DNA from: Pseudoalteromonas luteoviolacea NCIMB 1942
GTDB lineage: Bacteria > Pseudomonadota > Gammaproteobacteria > Enterobacterales > Alteromonadaceae
Assembly (NCBI RefSeq): GCF_001625595.1
Contig: NZ_AUXT01000057.1
Coordinates: forward strand, 1 to 64,000
Length of the DNA: 64,000 nucleotides
Reading direction: 5' to 3'
Shown: positions 37,165 through 48,690 of the stretch, piece by piece
Layout: each line of letters starts with the position of its first letter
Position numbering within the stretch: position 1 is the first letter of the stretch
Translations under genes and position numbers: made by a program
Notes under the pieces: generated by a model
The model's input: the letters and a program-made list of their open reading frames with translations, nothing else
Databases searched by the model: none
What the model was told of the DNA's origin: nothing

Positions 37165-38875
37165 CTTCAGTTAACCACGCTTTGACCACTTGTGAAGAAA
37201 GCTCAGGTTCATTGGCCACTAGCGCTCGAACCGCTTTCAATAGATCTTCATCTCCATGTAAGTCTGGCAATTGTAATGTACCATCGGAAGAGAAGCCAAC
37301 AGCTGATTCATCAAAGTCATTACTTAGCATATCAAGTGTACTATCACCTAAGTCAACACCAGCAGTTAATGCATCTTCATCATATTCTTCTAGTGTGTCA
37401 TCTGGGTATATCAATCTCTTCAGCATAGGGCGAACTACAGCCATAATCAATACGATGATTACCAAAGCACCTGCCACCAGTCTTACAACCTTCATGAACC
37501 ATTCTTGCTCCCATAAAGGCATTTCTGACGCTTCTAAGATATCTTCACGTACGAATGGGACTGTCACAACCTCTAATGCGTCACCACGCTGCATATCAAA
37601 TCCAACACCACCTTGTAATAGTCGGCGTATATTATTCAATTCTTCTTGTGAGCGAGGCGTCATAGCCATATTGCCTTCAGCGTCAGCCTTGGCAACATAA
37701 TCGACAGCCACTGATACACTGATACGGCGGATAACTCCAGTTTGTTGACGTCTATGTGAAATAGTGGTGTCTAGTTCATAGTTACGTGTTGCTTCTTTTT
37801 GCGAGCGTGTTGGTGTAGTGCCTTTACCACTGCCACCAGCACCTGCGATTTCTGGAATATTGGAGTCTACTGGCGGTTGGTTTGTCAATGCACCAGGAAT
37901 ACCAGCTGTTATGCCGCCGATATTACTCTCTTCAAACGTAGTTTCACTTCTTACCGCAGGTAAATCTGGGTTAAAACGCTTCTGTGTTTCTTCTATTGCA
38001 CTGAAGTCCATCGTCAAATCAACCTGAGCCGTAAAGTTGCCTAAGCCAACGACTGGGATCATTATGCTGTCAATTTTCGATAAATATTCAGATTCGCGTT
38101 TACGCTCAATTTCATACTCTTTACGAGAGCGTGCAGCTAGAGAATCCTGAGAGCCTGAATTTAACAAGCGACCATTTTGATCCGTTACTGTAACGCGTGA
38201 TGGCTCTAACCCTTGAACGGCTGATGCAACAATATCAACAATTGAATCTACTTCTTCACCATCGAGTGTACGGCCACGTTTCATGGTTAATACAACCGTT
38301 GCAGAAGGTTTTTTCTCGCGACGAGCAAATACATTCTCTTTTGGAATTGCCAAAAGCACTTTTGCTCTGTTGATATCTTGCAACTCTTCAATGGTTCTCG
38401 CTAGTTGCTGTTCACGGCTGTGCTTAAGTCTTTCTCTTTCAAGACGCTGACTTACACCAAATCCCATGTCTTGCATCAAAATGTCTGTGCCTGACGATGG
38501 TGATTGCGTAAAGCCGTCTCGAGCCATCTTTAGTTTGATATTTTGATAATCAGTTTCCGCAACCATGATGGTGTTACCATCTAGGTCATATTCAATTTTT
38601 TGCGCATCTAAAAAGTCGAGCGTTTGAACAAGCTCATCAGTCGGATACTGACCTAACGGGCGCATGTCAGGTTGACGTGCCCAGATAATAATAAATACAG
38701 CGATTGCTAAACATATTGCCAGTGCGATTACGAGCGTAACTTGACGTAGCATATCAACGCCGCTTAAAGCACTGAAATAACCAGATTTTTGCTCTTGCTG
38801 TGTTTCAGCACCTTCAGTTACTGCTCCTGCTGGACCATCTGAAAGTGCTAAATCTGTCGATTGATTTGTAGCCAC
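37157..38875 (-). CDS. fliF: FliF, MS-ring protein
   Basis: 572 residues. Two membrane helices (about 47-67 and about 470-492) flank the periplasmic ring-building domains (YscJ-type motif LARTIEELQDINRAKVLLAIP). The cytoplasmic C-terminus (LLKAVRALVANEPELSSQVVKAWL) is the FliG-binding helix pair. The MS-ring is the base on which export gate and rod are built. FlhF is expected to place it at the pole. It lies 25 bases after fliE. Confidence 0.98.
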   Translation of the reverse strand: MATNQSTDLALSDGPAGAVTEGAETQQEQKSGYFSALSGVDMLRQVTLVIALAICLAIAVFIIIWARQPDMRPLGQYPTDELVQTLDFLDAQKIEYDLDGNTIMVAETDYQNIKLKMARDGFTQSPSSGTDILMQDMGFGVSQRLERERLKHSREQQLARTIEELQDINRAKVLLAIPKENVFARREKKPSATVVLTMKRGRTLDGEEVDSIVDIVASAVQGLEPSRVTVTDQNGRLLNSGSQDSLAARSRKEYEIERKRESEYLSKIDSIMIPVVGLGNFTAQVDLTMDFSAIEETQKRFNPDLPAVRSETTFEESNIGGITAGIPGALTNQPPVDSNIPEIAGAGGSGKGTTPTRSQKEATRNYELDTTISHRRQQTGVIRRISVSVAVDYVAKADAEGNMAMTPRSQEELNNIRRLLQGGVGFDMQRGDALEVVTVPFVREDILEASEMPLWEQEWFMKVVRLVAGALVIIVLIMAVVRPMLKRLIYPDDTLEEYDEDALTAGVDLGDSTLDMLSNDFDESAVGFSSDGTLQLPDLHGDEDLLKAVRALVANEPELSSQVVKAWLTEDE

Positions 38876-38900
38876 AGTTACTCTCCACTAACTCTCTGAA

Positions 38901-39245
38901 TTACACCGGCATGCTCATGATATCTTTATAAGCTTCTACGAGCTTATTACGCACCTGAACAGTCGCTTCGAAAGCTACAGATGACTTGTTTTTCGCAATC
39001 ATAGCTTCTGCCAAAGAGACGCTTCTGTCACCCATCTCAACCGCAGTTACTTTTGCTTTTGTATCTCTTTGTAAATCAGCAACGTTATTCAACGCATTTG
39101 AAAGTATATCGCCAAACTGGGCACTAGACGTAGCTGCAGTCGCTTGAGCTGGTACTTTAGTCTCTGGCTGGATCCTGCCTGCTTGAGAAGCCATTGACTG
39201 CATTTCTTGATATAAACCGGTGTTTTGAATTTTCATATTGCTCAC
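38901..39245 (-). CDS. fliE: FliE, MS-ring/rod junction protein
   Basis: 114 residues. Conserved C-terminal part: FGDILSNALNNVADLQRDTKAKVTAVEMGDRSVSLAEAMIAKNKSSVAFEATVQVRNKLVEAYKDIMSMPV. FliE connects the FliP/FliR gate with the rod. It is the first gene of the fliEFGHIJ block, 28 bases downstream of a strong sigma-54 promoter motif. Confidence 0.97.
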   Translation of the reverse strand: MSNMKIQNTGLYQEMQSMASQAGRIQPETKVPAQATAATSSAQFGDILSNALNNVADLQRDTKAKVTAVEMGDRSVSLAEAMIAKNKSSVAFEATVQVRNKLVEAYKDIMSMPV

Positions 39246-39273
39246 CCTGTGAGATTACATATGAATAGTTAAA

Positions 39274-39290
39274 TGCACCTATCGTGCCAA
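39274..39290 (-). promoter_or_regulatory. Sigma-54 promoter of the fliE operon
   Basis: Minus strand TTGGCACGATAGGTGCA matches the consensus TTGGCACG-N4-TTGCA with only TTGCA changed to GTGCA. GG and GC are ten bases apart. The expected transcript start is near 39263, just ahead of fliE at 39245. FlrC or FlrA, both sigma-54 activators encoded nearby, are the likely regulators. Confidence 0.88.
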
Positions 39291-39365
39291 CTTTTATTCT
39301 ATAAATATCAATAGGTTACATCGAACCTGTAAGGGTGCTCGGTAGGACAGAATTTTGACAGGGAT

Positions 39366-39395
39366 AAATTGGCCAAGCTTATACTTGGCCAATTT
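39366..39395 (-). terminator. Terminator after flrC
   Basis: AAATTGGCCAAG (39366-39377) and CTTGGCCAATTT (39384-39395) form a perfect 12-bp stem with a 6-base loop, six bases after the flrC stop. The T tract on the minus strand is short. It separates flrBC transcription from the fliE promoter. Confidence 0.75.
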
Positions 39396-39400
39396 ACGAT

Positions 39401-40807
39401 TTAGGCAGGTACTGGCAAACCTAAGTCTCTCATTTTAGCCAGTTTGTAACGTAATGTACGGGGACTGATCCCTAAAATTTCGGCAACATCCTTTCTTTTG
39501 CCGTTACAGCGGGTCAATGTATCGAGGATAATTTGATGTTCTTTATCTTGAAGCTCCTCTTTGTAACTTAACGCATCGCCACTGCTTGAACTGGTATGAT
39601 TTTCGGTTGTATTTTCATAAGGCGAAACATCCAATTCTACTGGGCTACTTACTGATATAGCCGAGACGTCTAATTCAACCGGTTCAAAGTTTTCGATGAA
39701 TATATCTGAGTCAGCCACTTCACTACCCTGCTGTAAAATTAGAGCCCTTTGTACAACATTATCAAGCTCTCTCACATTTCCAGGCCAAGCGTGTTGCAAT
39801 AGTTTTTCTTGCGCACCCGATGACAACTTAGGAGTTGACTGACCAGACTTCTGGCAGTGCCTATCCATTAAGTGGCTTGCCAAAGGAACAATATCCGCAG
39901 CTCTATCTTTCAATGGTAACCAAGTTAACGGAAATACATTTAATCGGTAATATAAATCTTCTCTGAATTTGCCCTCAGCAACCGCTTCTTTAAGGTCTCT
40001 GTTACTGGTCGCCAATACCCGTACATCTAATTCTATTGTTTTGCGACCACCAAGTCTTTCGACTTCTCGCTCTTGTAAAACGCGGAGCAATTTAGCTTGT
40101 AACCCTAGGTCCATCTCAGTAATCTCATCGAGCAAGATAGTCCCTTTTTGGGCTTGTTCAAATTTGCCTGGGCACGCTTGAATAGCACCGGTAAATGCGC
40201 CTTTTTCATAACCAAATAAAGTCGCTTCAAGCATGTTCTCTGGAATAGCAGCACAATTAATTGCAACGAATGGTTCATTGCTTCGCTCCGAACTGTCGTG
40301 AATGTATCTTGCAAGTACTTCTTTACCAGAGCCACTGGGCCCTAACACCATGACACTGGCATCAGATTGCGCCACTTTCTTGGCTAAATTTAATAACTGG
40401 AAGCTTTTCACATCCGCTACTATCGGCCCTTCGGTCTCTTTTTCCTTCTCAGGCATGTAGCGGCTAACCATATTCAGCAAGACTTCTGGTGCAAACGGCT
40501 TTGCCATATAATCAATGGCACCGAGCCTCATTGCTTCAACAGCATCATCAATGGTGGCGTATGCGGTCATCATTAAAACAGGTAAATGTGGGTAATTTAA
40601 TTTAATGCTCTTAAGCAAATCAATACCGCTCATTTGCCCCATTTGCACGTCACTGACAACCAGCGAAAAGCTTTGTTGCTTGAGCAGTACCATAGCTTGC
40701 TCTGCACTATCCGCCTCAACACATTCAATACCAGCAAGCTCTAAAGTATCTAAGAGTGCTTCGCGTAAACCTGCGTCATCTTCAACGACTAGAATTTTGT
40801 TACTCAT
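39401..40807 (-). CDS. flrC: FlrC (FleR), sigma-54 response regulator
   Basis: 468 residues. Receiver domain (1-120) with phospho-site Asp53 (SDVQM), AAA+ domain (about 140-375) with [27 protein letters not shown] (the sigma-54 contact loop) and the Walker B region GTILLDEITEMD, and a Fis-type HTH at the C-terminus (RKDVAEILGISPRTLRYKLAKM). FlrC, phosphorylated by FlrB, activates middle flagellar operons. It overlaps flrB by 4 bases (ATGA). Confidence 0.97.
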   Translation of the reverse strand: MSNKILVVEDDAGLREALLDTLELAGIECVEADSAEQAMVLLKQQSFSLVVSDVQMGQMSGIDLLKSIKLNYPHLPVLMMTAYATIDDAVEAMRLGAIDYMAKPFAPEVLLNMVSRYMPEKEKETEGPIVADVKSFQLLNLAKKVAQSDASVMVLGPSGSGKEVLARYIHDSSERSNEPFVAINCAAIPENMLEATLFGYEKGAFTGAIQACPGKFEQAQKGTILLDEITEMDLGLQAKLLRVLQEREVERLGGRKTIELDVRVLATSNRDLKEAVAEGKFREDLYYRLNVFPLTWLPLKDRAADIVPLASHLMDRHCQKSGQSTPKLSSGAQEKLLQHAWPGNVRELDNVVQRALILQQGSEVADSDIFIENFEPVELDVSAISVSSPVELDVSPYENTTENHTSSSSGDALSYKEELQDKEHQIILDTLTRCNGKRKDVAEILGISPRTLRYKLAKMRDLGLPVPA

Positions 40808-41913
40808 ACGACCTCCTGAAGCTGAGTGTGTTGAGAAATCGGTAATAGCATGCTAAAACACGCTCCTCCGCTTGGCATGTTGTCTACTTCAACACGCCCT
40901 TTGTGTGAATTCGCCACCGAGCTGACGACTGCCAGCCCAAGGCCTGTACCTTGTGATTTGGTTGTAAAAAACGGTTCAAATAATCTGTCAGCCTGAGACA
41001 AATCTACCCCTGGGCCATTGTCACTAACAGAAATCCTTACGTGCTCGTCTTCTGTTTCTCGGGTCGCGTGCAAAGTTATTTTTGCACCAGCCCCGATAAC
41101 TTGAACACTATTGTGGATCAAGTTCTGGATTGCACTCGCAAGCGCCGTCTTGTTACCAATAATTTCGATATCTGGCTCTGGTAAAATTACTTCCATCGCC
41201 GCGCTATTCAATGACAACATCGCATCTGCGCCAACTTTGACTTCATTCAGCAATTGTTGCATGGAGACCCGCTCAACAACTTGCTGCTCGCCACTTTTGG
41301 CAAATAACAACATGTCATTAACTTGGCTTTCTAAATCTTTGAGACGAGACATAAGTTTATTATGAAACTTTTCTCTAGATGGCGTTGGCAGATTAGCGCT
41401 GCCTAAATTTGCGCCGTAAAGCATTGCGGCAGAGAGCGGGGTGCGTACTTGATGCGCCAATGACGCAACCATTTTGCCAAGTGCACTCAATCTTTGCATA
41501 TGGGCGACTCTCGCCTGTAATTTGCGTGTTTCTGTTAAATCAGTCATTAATATTAACTGACCTGGCTCAGGCGTAAGTGCCGTGATCTCCAACTTGATGA
41601 GTCTACCATCTCGCAAAGACACCTCATGACCATCATCTTGTTGCGGACTAAAAGAACGCTGAATGATGTTAAACCACTTCTCACCCTCTAATGGCTCTCC
41701 AAGCATATCTTTGGCAATTTGATTTGCCTTTGCGATCATGCCCTGCCCGTCCAATACAACAACACCAGCAGGCATTGTATCAACCAAATGGCTCAACCAA
41801 CTCGCTTGCTGCCTCAGGTCGCTCAGTTCACCAACATAAGCCTCTTGCAACAGACAAGGGTCGAATTGGTTTTCTGGCACAAATTGTGGATTTATCACTT
41901 TTGCTAACGCCAT
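40804..41913 (-). CDS. flrB: FlrB (FleS), cytoplasmic sensor kinase
   Basis: 369 residues without membrane segments. A PAS domain (about 42-125, LVDTMPAGVVVLDGQGMIAKAN), a HisKA region with the phospho-His in ASLAHQVRTPLSAAMLYGANL and the ATPase domain (NKTALASAIQNLIHNS, DNGPGVDL, GTGLGLAVV). FlrB is the partner of FlrC and probably senses an assembly stage of the basal body. A sigma-54 promoter lies 36 bases upstream of the start. Confidence 0.96.
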   Translation of the reverse strand: MALAKVINPQFVPENQFDPCLLQEAYVGELSDLRQQASWLSHLVDTMPAGVVVLDGQGMIAKANQIAKDMLGEPLEGEKWFNIIQRSFSPQQDDGHEVSLRDGRLIKLEITALTPEPGQLILMTDLTETRKLQARVAHMQRLSALGKMVASLAHQVRTPLSAAMLYGANLGSANLPTPSREKFHNKLMSRLKDLESQVNDMLLFAKSGEQQVVERVSMQQLLNEVKVGADAMLSLNSAAMEVILPEPDIEIIGNKTALASAIQNLIHNSVQVIGAGAKITLHATRETEDEHVRISVSDNGPGVDLSQADRLFEPFFTTKSQGTGLGLAVVSSVANSHKGRVEVDNMPSGGACFSMLLPISQHTQLQEVV

Positions 41914-41948
41914 GACACTACTCTCATGAATCTTCCTAACATAGATAA

Positions 41949-41964
41949 AGCAATCCTTGTGCCA
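41949..41964 (-). promoter_or_regulatory. Sigma-54 promoter of flrBC
   Basis: Minus strand TGGCACAAGGATTGCT matches TGGCAC-N5-TTGCT perfectly, with GG and GC ten bases apart. Transcription should start near 41937, shortly before flrB at 41913. FlrA is the expected activator, as in Vibrio. Confidence 0.9.
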
Positions 41965-42139
41965 TTTTTATTTATATATATATTTCATTAAGTTAAACTC
42001 AATTTAAATGCTAACAAAACTTTGACACTGTATTTTTATACAGATATAAAATATAGTTAATCTAGAATTATTGTTCACTGACTACCTGCTTTTTACATGC
42101 AGGGGTCGATTATTTGACAGACGCTAAAAAGGAACCGCT

Positions 42140-42745
42140 ATGTGCACTAGATGTTTATGGCTGGATGCTAGCAAACCAGACTACGTTGCTTATCATGACG
42201 AAGAGTGGGGGGTGCCTATTTGGAACGACAATAAGCTTTTTGAGTTTATTACGCTTGAATCAGCTCAAGCAGGGCTAAGCTGGTACACAATATTGAAAAA
42301 AAGAACGCACTACCGAGCTGCATTTAAAGGTTTTGATGTCGAAGCTGTTGCCAAAATGACTGAAACAGATGTTGAACAACTAATGGACAACCCGGGAATT
42401 ATACGTAATAGGGCAAAAATTAAAGCCACGATAAATAATGCTCAACGCTTTATTGCAGTACAACAAGAATATGGTAGCTTTGCCAAGTACCAGTGGAGTT
42501 ATGTTGATTTTGAGCCCATTATCAACGACATCCGAGGGAGAGAAGACTACCCAGCTACCACTGAAATTAGTGAGCGCTTCGCAAAGGATTTAAAAAAGAG
42601 AGGGTTTAAGTTTTTAGGTCCTACGACTGTTTACGCACATATGCAAGCCAGCGGTATGGTAAACGATCACGATAACGACTGCTTTAGAAAGAATCCATTG
42701 ATTGAACATGCAAAGTCTCTCGACCTTAGATCTCTGTTGAACTAG
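42140..42745 (+). CDS. tag: DNA-3-methyladenine glycosylase I
   Basis: 201 residues, full length. Family signatures: zinc ligands Cys2 and Cys5 in MCTRCLWLD region, His in YHDEEWG, and His/Cys in HMQASGMVNDHDNDC; the catalytic Glu lies in LESAQAGLSWYTIL. Tag removes 3-methyladenine from alkylated DNA, starting base-excision repair. It is on the plus strand, divergent from flrB and convergent with flrA, and so interrupts the usual flrA-flrB-flrC order. AAAGGAACCGCT precedes the ATG. Confidence 0.96.
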   Translation: MCTRCLWLDASKPDYVAYHDEEWGVPIWNDNKLFEFITLESAQAGLSWYTILKKRTHYRAAFKGFDVEAVAKMTETDVEQLMDNPGIIRNRAKIKATINNAQRFIAVQQEYGSFAKYQWSYVDFEPIINDIRGREDYPATTEISERFAKDLKKRGFKFLGPTTVYAHMQASGMVNDHDNDCFRKNPLIEHAKSLDLRSLLN

Positions 42746-42751
42746 TCAATC

Positions 42752-42773
42752 TGAACCGATTAATCTCGGTTCA
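42752..42773 (+). terminator. Terminator of tag, overlapping the flrA end
   Basis: TGAACCGA (42752-42759) pairs with TCGGTTCA (42766-42773), with the flrA stop codon in the loop. Downstream on the plus strand a T run begins at about 42781. The hairpin can serve both convergent genes. Confidence 0.7.
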
Positions 42774-44199
42774 AATTGTATTTTTTCATTTTTTCTACGA
42801 GCGTAGTGCGTCTAACACCTAATATTTCAGCAGCGCGTGCTACAACATAGTCGTACCTTTCTAATGCTTGTATGATTAAACTCACTTCTAACTCTGCAAG
42901 ATAGTCCTTTAACTCGATTCCCTCGTCTGGCAACAGGCCAAGAAGTGGTTGCTCAGCAGCATTGTCTATCTCATCTTCTTCATCAAACTCACTGAAGCCA
43001 TCGCTAAACAACTCATTAAAGGCATCTTTTTCTAGTAACTCCTCCGGATACTCCGGCTCGAATGCCTCAACTTCAATGTAACGGTATTTGGTTGGCAAAT
43101 CGGTGACGTCGACCAACTTTTCAGGGAACATGATCGCCATACGCTCCACTAAATTTGCCAACTCTCGAATATTACCCGGCCAAGCATGTGCTTTAAGGCT
43201 CTCAATAGCTCGATCAGTAAACTTAACCCCTTTATTGCCTTGTTCAGTCACACGGCGGAGCAATTCTTTGAGTAACAATGGAATGTCGTCAACACGCTGG
43301 CTTAATGAAGGGTTTTCAATTGGAAATACATTGAGTCGATAAAACAAATCTTCACGAAACTTGCCCGTTTCAATCATTTCTTCAAGGTTGCGGTGTGTGG
43401 CCGCAATTACACGTACATTAGCCTGAATAGGCTTAGTACCACCCACTCGCTCATAACTACGCTCTTGTAAAACCCTTAATAATTTAACCTGCATTTGTAA
43501 GGGCATGTCACCAATTTCATCCAAGAATAGAGTGCCATTTTGTGCTAATTCAAATCGCCCTTTACGAGCCGATATCGCGCCCGTAAACGCACCTTTCTCA
43601 TGACCAAACAATTCACTTTCAAGCAACTCTCCAGGGATCGCACCACAATTTACTGGTACAAATGGACCTGAAGAACGATTTGACAGCAAGTGGACGTTTC
43701 TAGCGACCACTTCTTTACCTGTACCGGATTCTCCTAGAATGAGGACATTGGCATCGGTTTTAGCAACCTGAGAAATTAAAAAGCGAACCTCTTTCACGGC
43801 TTCAGTATCACCGACTAGACCATCGAATGCTCTAGCATCTTTATTCTGTCCGCTTTGCCCTGGCAGTAAACTTAAATATTGCTGACAGTCATGTAACAAC
43901 TGCATAGTGACATCATGACTAAATGGCTCACTAATTAAGCCAATCACATTGGCTAGTGACATCAAAGGCCGAAGTGTTTCACCCACAAGGATAAAAGGTT
44001 GAGCTGGTAATTTCTTAATATGGTGCTCGTGATCCAATCCATTTAGTGCACCAAGTACAATTGTACATTCTTGATATTTCTTGACCAACTCTGGGGTAAA
44101 TTCTGACTCCGCAGTTACTTTTGCAGCCTGCCCGCAAAATGTCAGTGCTGCAGCTAATCCAGAAGCACGATTATTGTTGTTATCGATGATCAGTATCAT
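42760..44199 (-). CDS. flrA: FlrA (FleQ), master sigma-54 flagellar activator
   Basis: 479 residues from ATG 44199 (a TTG five codons upstream is also open). The receiver-like N-terminus ([14 protein letters not shown]) has Asn where a receiver has its acidic pocket, so phosphorylation is unlikely, as for FleQ. The AAA+ domain (about 130-370) has [29 protein letters not shown] and the Walker B region [12 protein letters not shown] Fis-type HTH ends the protein ([21 protein letters not shown]). FlrA tops the flagellar cascade, is held in check by FlhG, and in relatives responds to c-di-GMP. Confidence 0.96.
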   Translation of the reverse strand: MILIIDNNNNRASGLAAALTFCGQAAKVTAESEFTPELVKKYQECTIVLGALNGLDHEHHIKKLPAQPFILVGETLRPLMSLANVIGLISEPFSHDVTMQLLHDCQQYLSLLPGQSGQNKDARAFDGLVGDTEAVKEVRFLISQVAKTDANVLILGESGTGKEVVARNVHLLSNRSSGPFVPVNCGAIPGELLESELFGHEKGAFTGAISARKGRFELAQNGTLFLDEIGDMPLQMQVKLLRVLQERSYERVGGTKPIQANVRVIAATHRNLEEMIETGKFREDLFYRLNVFPIENPSLSQRVDDIPLLLKELLRRVTEQGNKGVKFTDRAIESLKAHAWPGNIRELANLVERMAIMFPEKLVDVTDLPTKYRYIEVEAFEPEYPEELLEKDAFNELFSDGFSEFDEEDEIDNAAEQPLLGLLPDEGIELKDYLAELEVSLIIQALERYDYVVARAAEILGVRRTTLVEKMKKYNLNRD

Positions 44200-44239
44200 T
44201 TGGACTGGATCCAAGTGTTTTTATAAGTCTATAGGAGAG

Positions 44240-44267
44240 ATTGTAAGGGAGTATGTTAGGGATGCAA
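44240..44267 (-). promoter_or_regulatory. Candidate sigma-70 promoter of flrA
   Basis: Minus strand TTGCAT (44267-44262), 16 bases, then TACAAT (44245-44240). The -10 box would start transcription near 44233, about 35 bases before ATG 44199. No sigma-54 motif is seen here, as expected for the top regulator. Confidence 0.5.
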
Positions 44268-44274
44268 TACCTAA

Positions 44275-44312
44275 GTGGCGATTTATTGACATAAACGCCA
44301 AATAAATGCCAC
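44275..44312 (-). terminator. Long hairpin between flagellin gene and flrA
   Basis: GTGGC (44275-44279) plus ATTTATT (44281-44287) pair with AATAAAT (44301-44307) plus GCCAC (44308-44312), a 12-bp stem with one bulged base and a 13-base loop. A second small hairpin, TTTTGTAT/ATACAAAA (44321-44338), is nearer the flagellin stop. Together they may end flagellin mRNA and shield the flrA promoter. T runs are poor, so factor-independent stopping is uncertain. Confidence 0.5.
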
Positions 44313-44351
44313 TCGATATGTTTTGTATCAATACAAAAGCATTAATTTTTA

Positions 44352-45137
44352 CTATAAAAGGCTCAGAACGGACGAAGCTGACTGGTTTGCTTGACCTCTA
44401 AGTGCAATTGAAGTTTGAGACAAAATATCATTTGCTGTTTTCTCTGCGGTTGCTTGCGCAAAATCCGTGTCAGCGATTCGACTTTGGCTTTCCGCAATTC
44501 TGTCGCTTTGGTTACCAAGGCCTCTTATCGTGCTATCCAACGTATTTTCAAATGCACCAAGTTGCGCTCTTTGAGAATTAACATCTTTTGCAACCTGATC
44601 AGCTGCTGTGATTGCCGCTTGTGCACCGGCTTGTGTCGATACGTCAACACTTAAAATACCTGTTGCAACCGTACCGTCGGTTGGGGTAAAGCTTTGTGTT
44701 GTGTTAGCATCAGGGCCAACCTGAAAGCTAGTCTGTTGACCATCAAATAAAGGGTCACCACCAAACGTTGTATTCTCAAACGTTTCGGTGATTTGCGACT
44801 GAAGCTGAGAAACTTCATCTTGCAATGCTTGTCTATCACTGTCAGACAAAGCACCATTTCCAGATTGAATAGAGAGCTCTCTAATACGGCCAACCGCATC
44901 ATTAACACCTGACAATGCGGAGTCAGCAGTTTGAGAGTAAGAAATACCATCATAGGCATTTCTTACAGACTGATTTAAACCGTCTTGTTGGGATGTCAGT
45001 CGGTTAATAATTTGAAGCGCCGCAGCATCATCAGCTGCTGAGTTCACCTTTTTGCCCGTCGCCAACTGCTGGCTTAACTTATTGTTGGTTTGCTCTGTAC
45101 GGTTAAAAAAAGAATTACTTGGCGAATTAATTTGCAT
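44352..45137 (-). CDS. Short flagellin paralogue
   Basis: 261 residues from ATG 45137, with GGAGAG upstream. The D0/D1 regions are present at both ends (LATGKKVNSAADDAAALQIINRLTSQQ; FAQATAEKTANDILSQTSIALRGQANQSASSVLSLL). The centre (about 120-180) is short and Thr/Ser-rich, with no D2/D3 domain. The first residues (MQINSPSNSFFNRTEQTN) differ from the common flagellin start (MA-V-TN-A-L-AQ). Neighbouring genes for cap and chaperone (fliD, fliS, flaG) are missing. It could be a minor filament protein. The adjacent glycan genes make glycosylation plausible. Confidence 0.9.
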   Translation of the reverse strand: MQINSPSNSFFNRTEQTNNKLSQQLATGKKVNSAADDAAALQIINRLTSQQDGLNQSVRNAYDGISYSQTADSALSGVNDAVGRIRELSIQSGNGALSDSDRQALQDEVSQLQSQITETFENTTFGGDPLFDGQQTSFQVGPDANTTQSFTPTDGTVATGILSVDVSTQAGAQAAITAADQVAKDVNSQRAQLGAFENTLDSTIRGLGNQSDRIAESQSRIADTDFAQATAEKTANDILSQTSIALRGQANQSASSVLSLL

Positions 45138-45246
45138 CACACTCTCCAGTCTAGTGCTCGTACCTTTAGTCTACGCCTACTCGCTCAAAAAGTCATCTAT
45201 TGCTATAAATTAACCCATGACGCCTGTTTAAATACTGCAAAATTTG

Positions 45247-45284
45247 AAAAAGTGATATAAAGTATTGAGTAATCACTTTTTTTT
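45247..45284 (+). terminator. Terminator-like hairpin in the flagellin-pseB divergent gap
   Basis: AAAAAGTGAT (45247-45256) and ATCACTTTTT (45272-45281) form a 10-bp stem with a 15-base loop, and eight T follow (45277-45284) on the plus strand. No plus-strand gene lies upstream, so what it terminates is unclear. It would block plus-strand transcription into pseB. Confidence 0.6.
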
Positions 45285-45360
45285 AGGGTGCTGACGCAAA
45301 CTCTTTACCTAATACTTTTTTCTATAGTGTAAAGAAATGATTGCACCTTTAGATGGGTAA

Positions 45361-47540
<2,180 letters not shown>

Positions 47541-47550
47541 GAATGTATGC

Positions 47551-48681
47551 ATGTCAACACAGTGTTTAAAACTTGCATTTATCGGCGGTGGTGCCAACTC
47601 AGCAGTGGGATACGTACATTTTTCAGCTGCACAATTAGACAACAGATTTAAAGTAGTGGCAGGCGCATTTAGCCGTCACGAAGACTGCAATTTAGCCACT
47701 GCGCAACAATGGGGAATAGCTGCTGAGCATACTTACTCAGATTGGCGTGAAATGCTCTCGCATGAGCGAGATAACATTGATGCTGTTGTCGTGCTTACAC
47801 CGACTCCACACCATCTTGAGGTACTTGAGACGCTACTGCAACTAAATGTGCCTATGATTTGCGAAAAATCCTTAGTATGTGGTAGCGCGGAGATTGCGCA
47901 ATTAGAAAAAATGTATGACCCAGAAAAACACTTTTTAGCGGTGACATTTAATTACTCTGGCTACGCCATGGTCAGAGAGCTTAAAAACCTTATAAAAAGT
48001 AAAAAGCTAGGAAGTATTCAAAAAATCCATTTAGAAATGCCACAAGAGGGATTTAAACGCCCACCAGAAATAGCGGGGAAGGCTGCGCCACCACAATCTT
48101 GGCGTTTAAAAGACTATGCAGTACCGACAATCTGTCTAGACCTTGGTGTGCACTTGCATCACCTTTCGAGTTACTTACTTGAGCTTGAACCGCTTCAAAC
48201 GAGTGCTCTATTTGCTACACATTCGGAGTACACAGAATTAGTTGATGATGTACAAATGCTACTAAAGTACCCACAGAATGTGACAGGTAGCATGTGGATG
48301 TCGAAAACGGCTATAGGTCACCGTAATGGCTTAAGAATACGTATTTATGGTACTGAAGGCAGTGCGCATTGGTATCAACTAAATCCTGACGAGCTTGAGT
48401 TAAATTACAACGACGGACGTCGGGAAATTTTAGATAGAGCTGGCCAATGCCAATACGCCCACCAATTTAGATATAACCGTATGAAACCGGGCCACCCTAC
48501 GGGGTTTGTCGAAGCATTTGCTAACCTCTATACCGATATTCACGATGCATTATTGAGCTACCTGAATGCTCAACCCGTTAGTAATGAATATGTATTTGGT
48601 TTTTTGCAGGCAAAAGATGGCTTAGCGTTATTTGAAGCAGCCACACGTTCTAGCAAATCTGGGCAATGGCAAAACCTATAG
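47551..48681 (+). CDS. Gfo/Idh/MocA-family oxidoreductase
   Basis: 376 residues. NAD-binding N-terminus (LAFIGGGANSAVGYVH, VVLTPTPHHLEVLETLLQLNVPMICEKSL with the conserved Glu-Lys pair) and the C-terminal alpha/beta domain (TICLDLGVHLHHLSSYLLEL). The family oxidises, reduces or epimerises sugars. It follows pseC by 10 bases and ends at a hairpin facing the convergent ligase gene, so it probably works on the pseudaminic-acid sugar or a related one. The substrate cannot be named. Confidence 0.88.
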   Translation: MSTQCLKLAFIGGGANSAVGYVHFSAAQLDNRFKVVAGAFSRHEDCNLATAQQWGIAAEHTYSDWREMLSHERDNIDAVVVLTPTPHHLEVLETLLQLNVPMICEKSLVCGSAEIAQLEKMYDPEKHFLAVTFNYSGYAMVRELKNLIKSKKLGSIQKIHLEMPQEGFKRPPEIAGKAAPPQSWRLKDYAVPTICLDLGVHLHHLSSYLLELEPLQTSALFATHSEYTELVDDVQMLLKYPQNVTGSMWMSKTAIGHRNGLRIRIYGTEGSAHWYQLNPDELELNYNDGRREILDRAGQCQYAHQFRYNRMKPGHPTGFVEAFANLYTDIHDALLSYLNAQPVSNEYVFGFLQAKDGLALFEAATRSSKSGQWQNL

Positions 48682-48690
48682 TACTCATGA

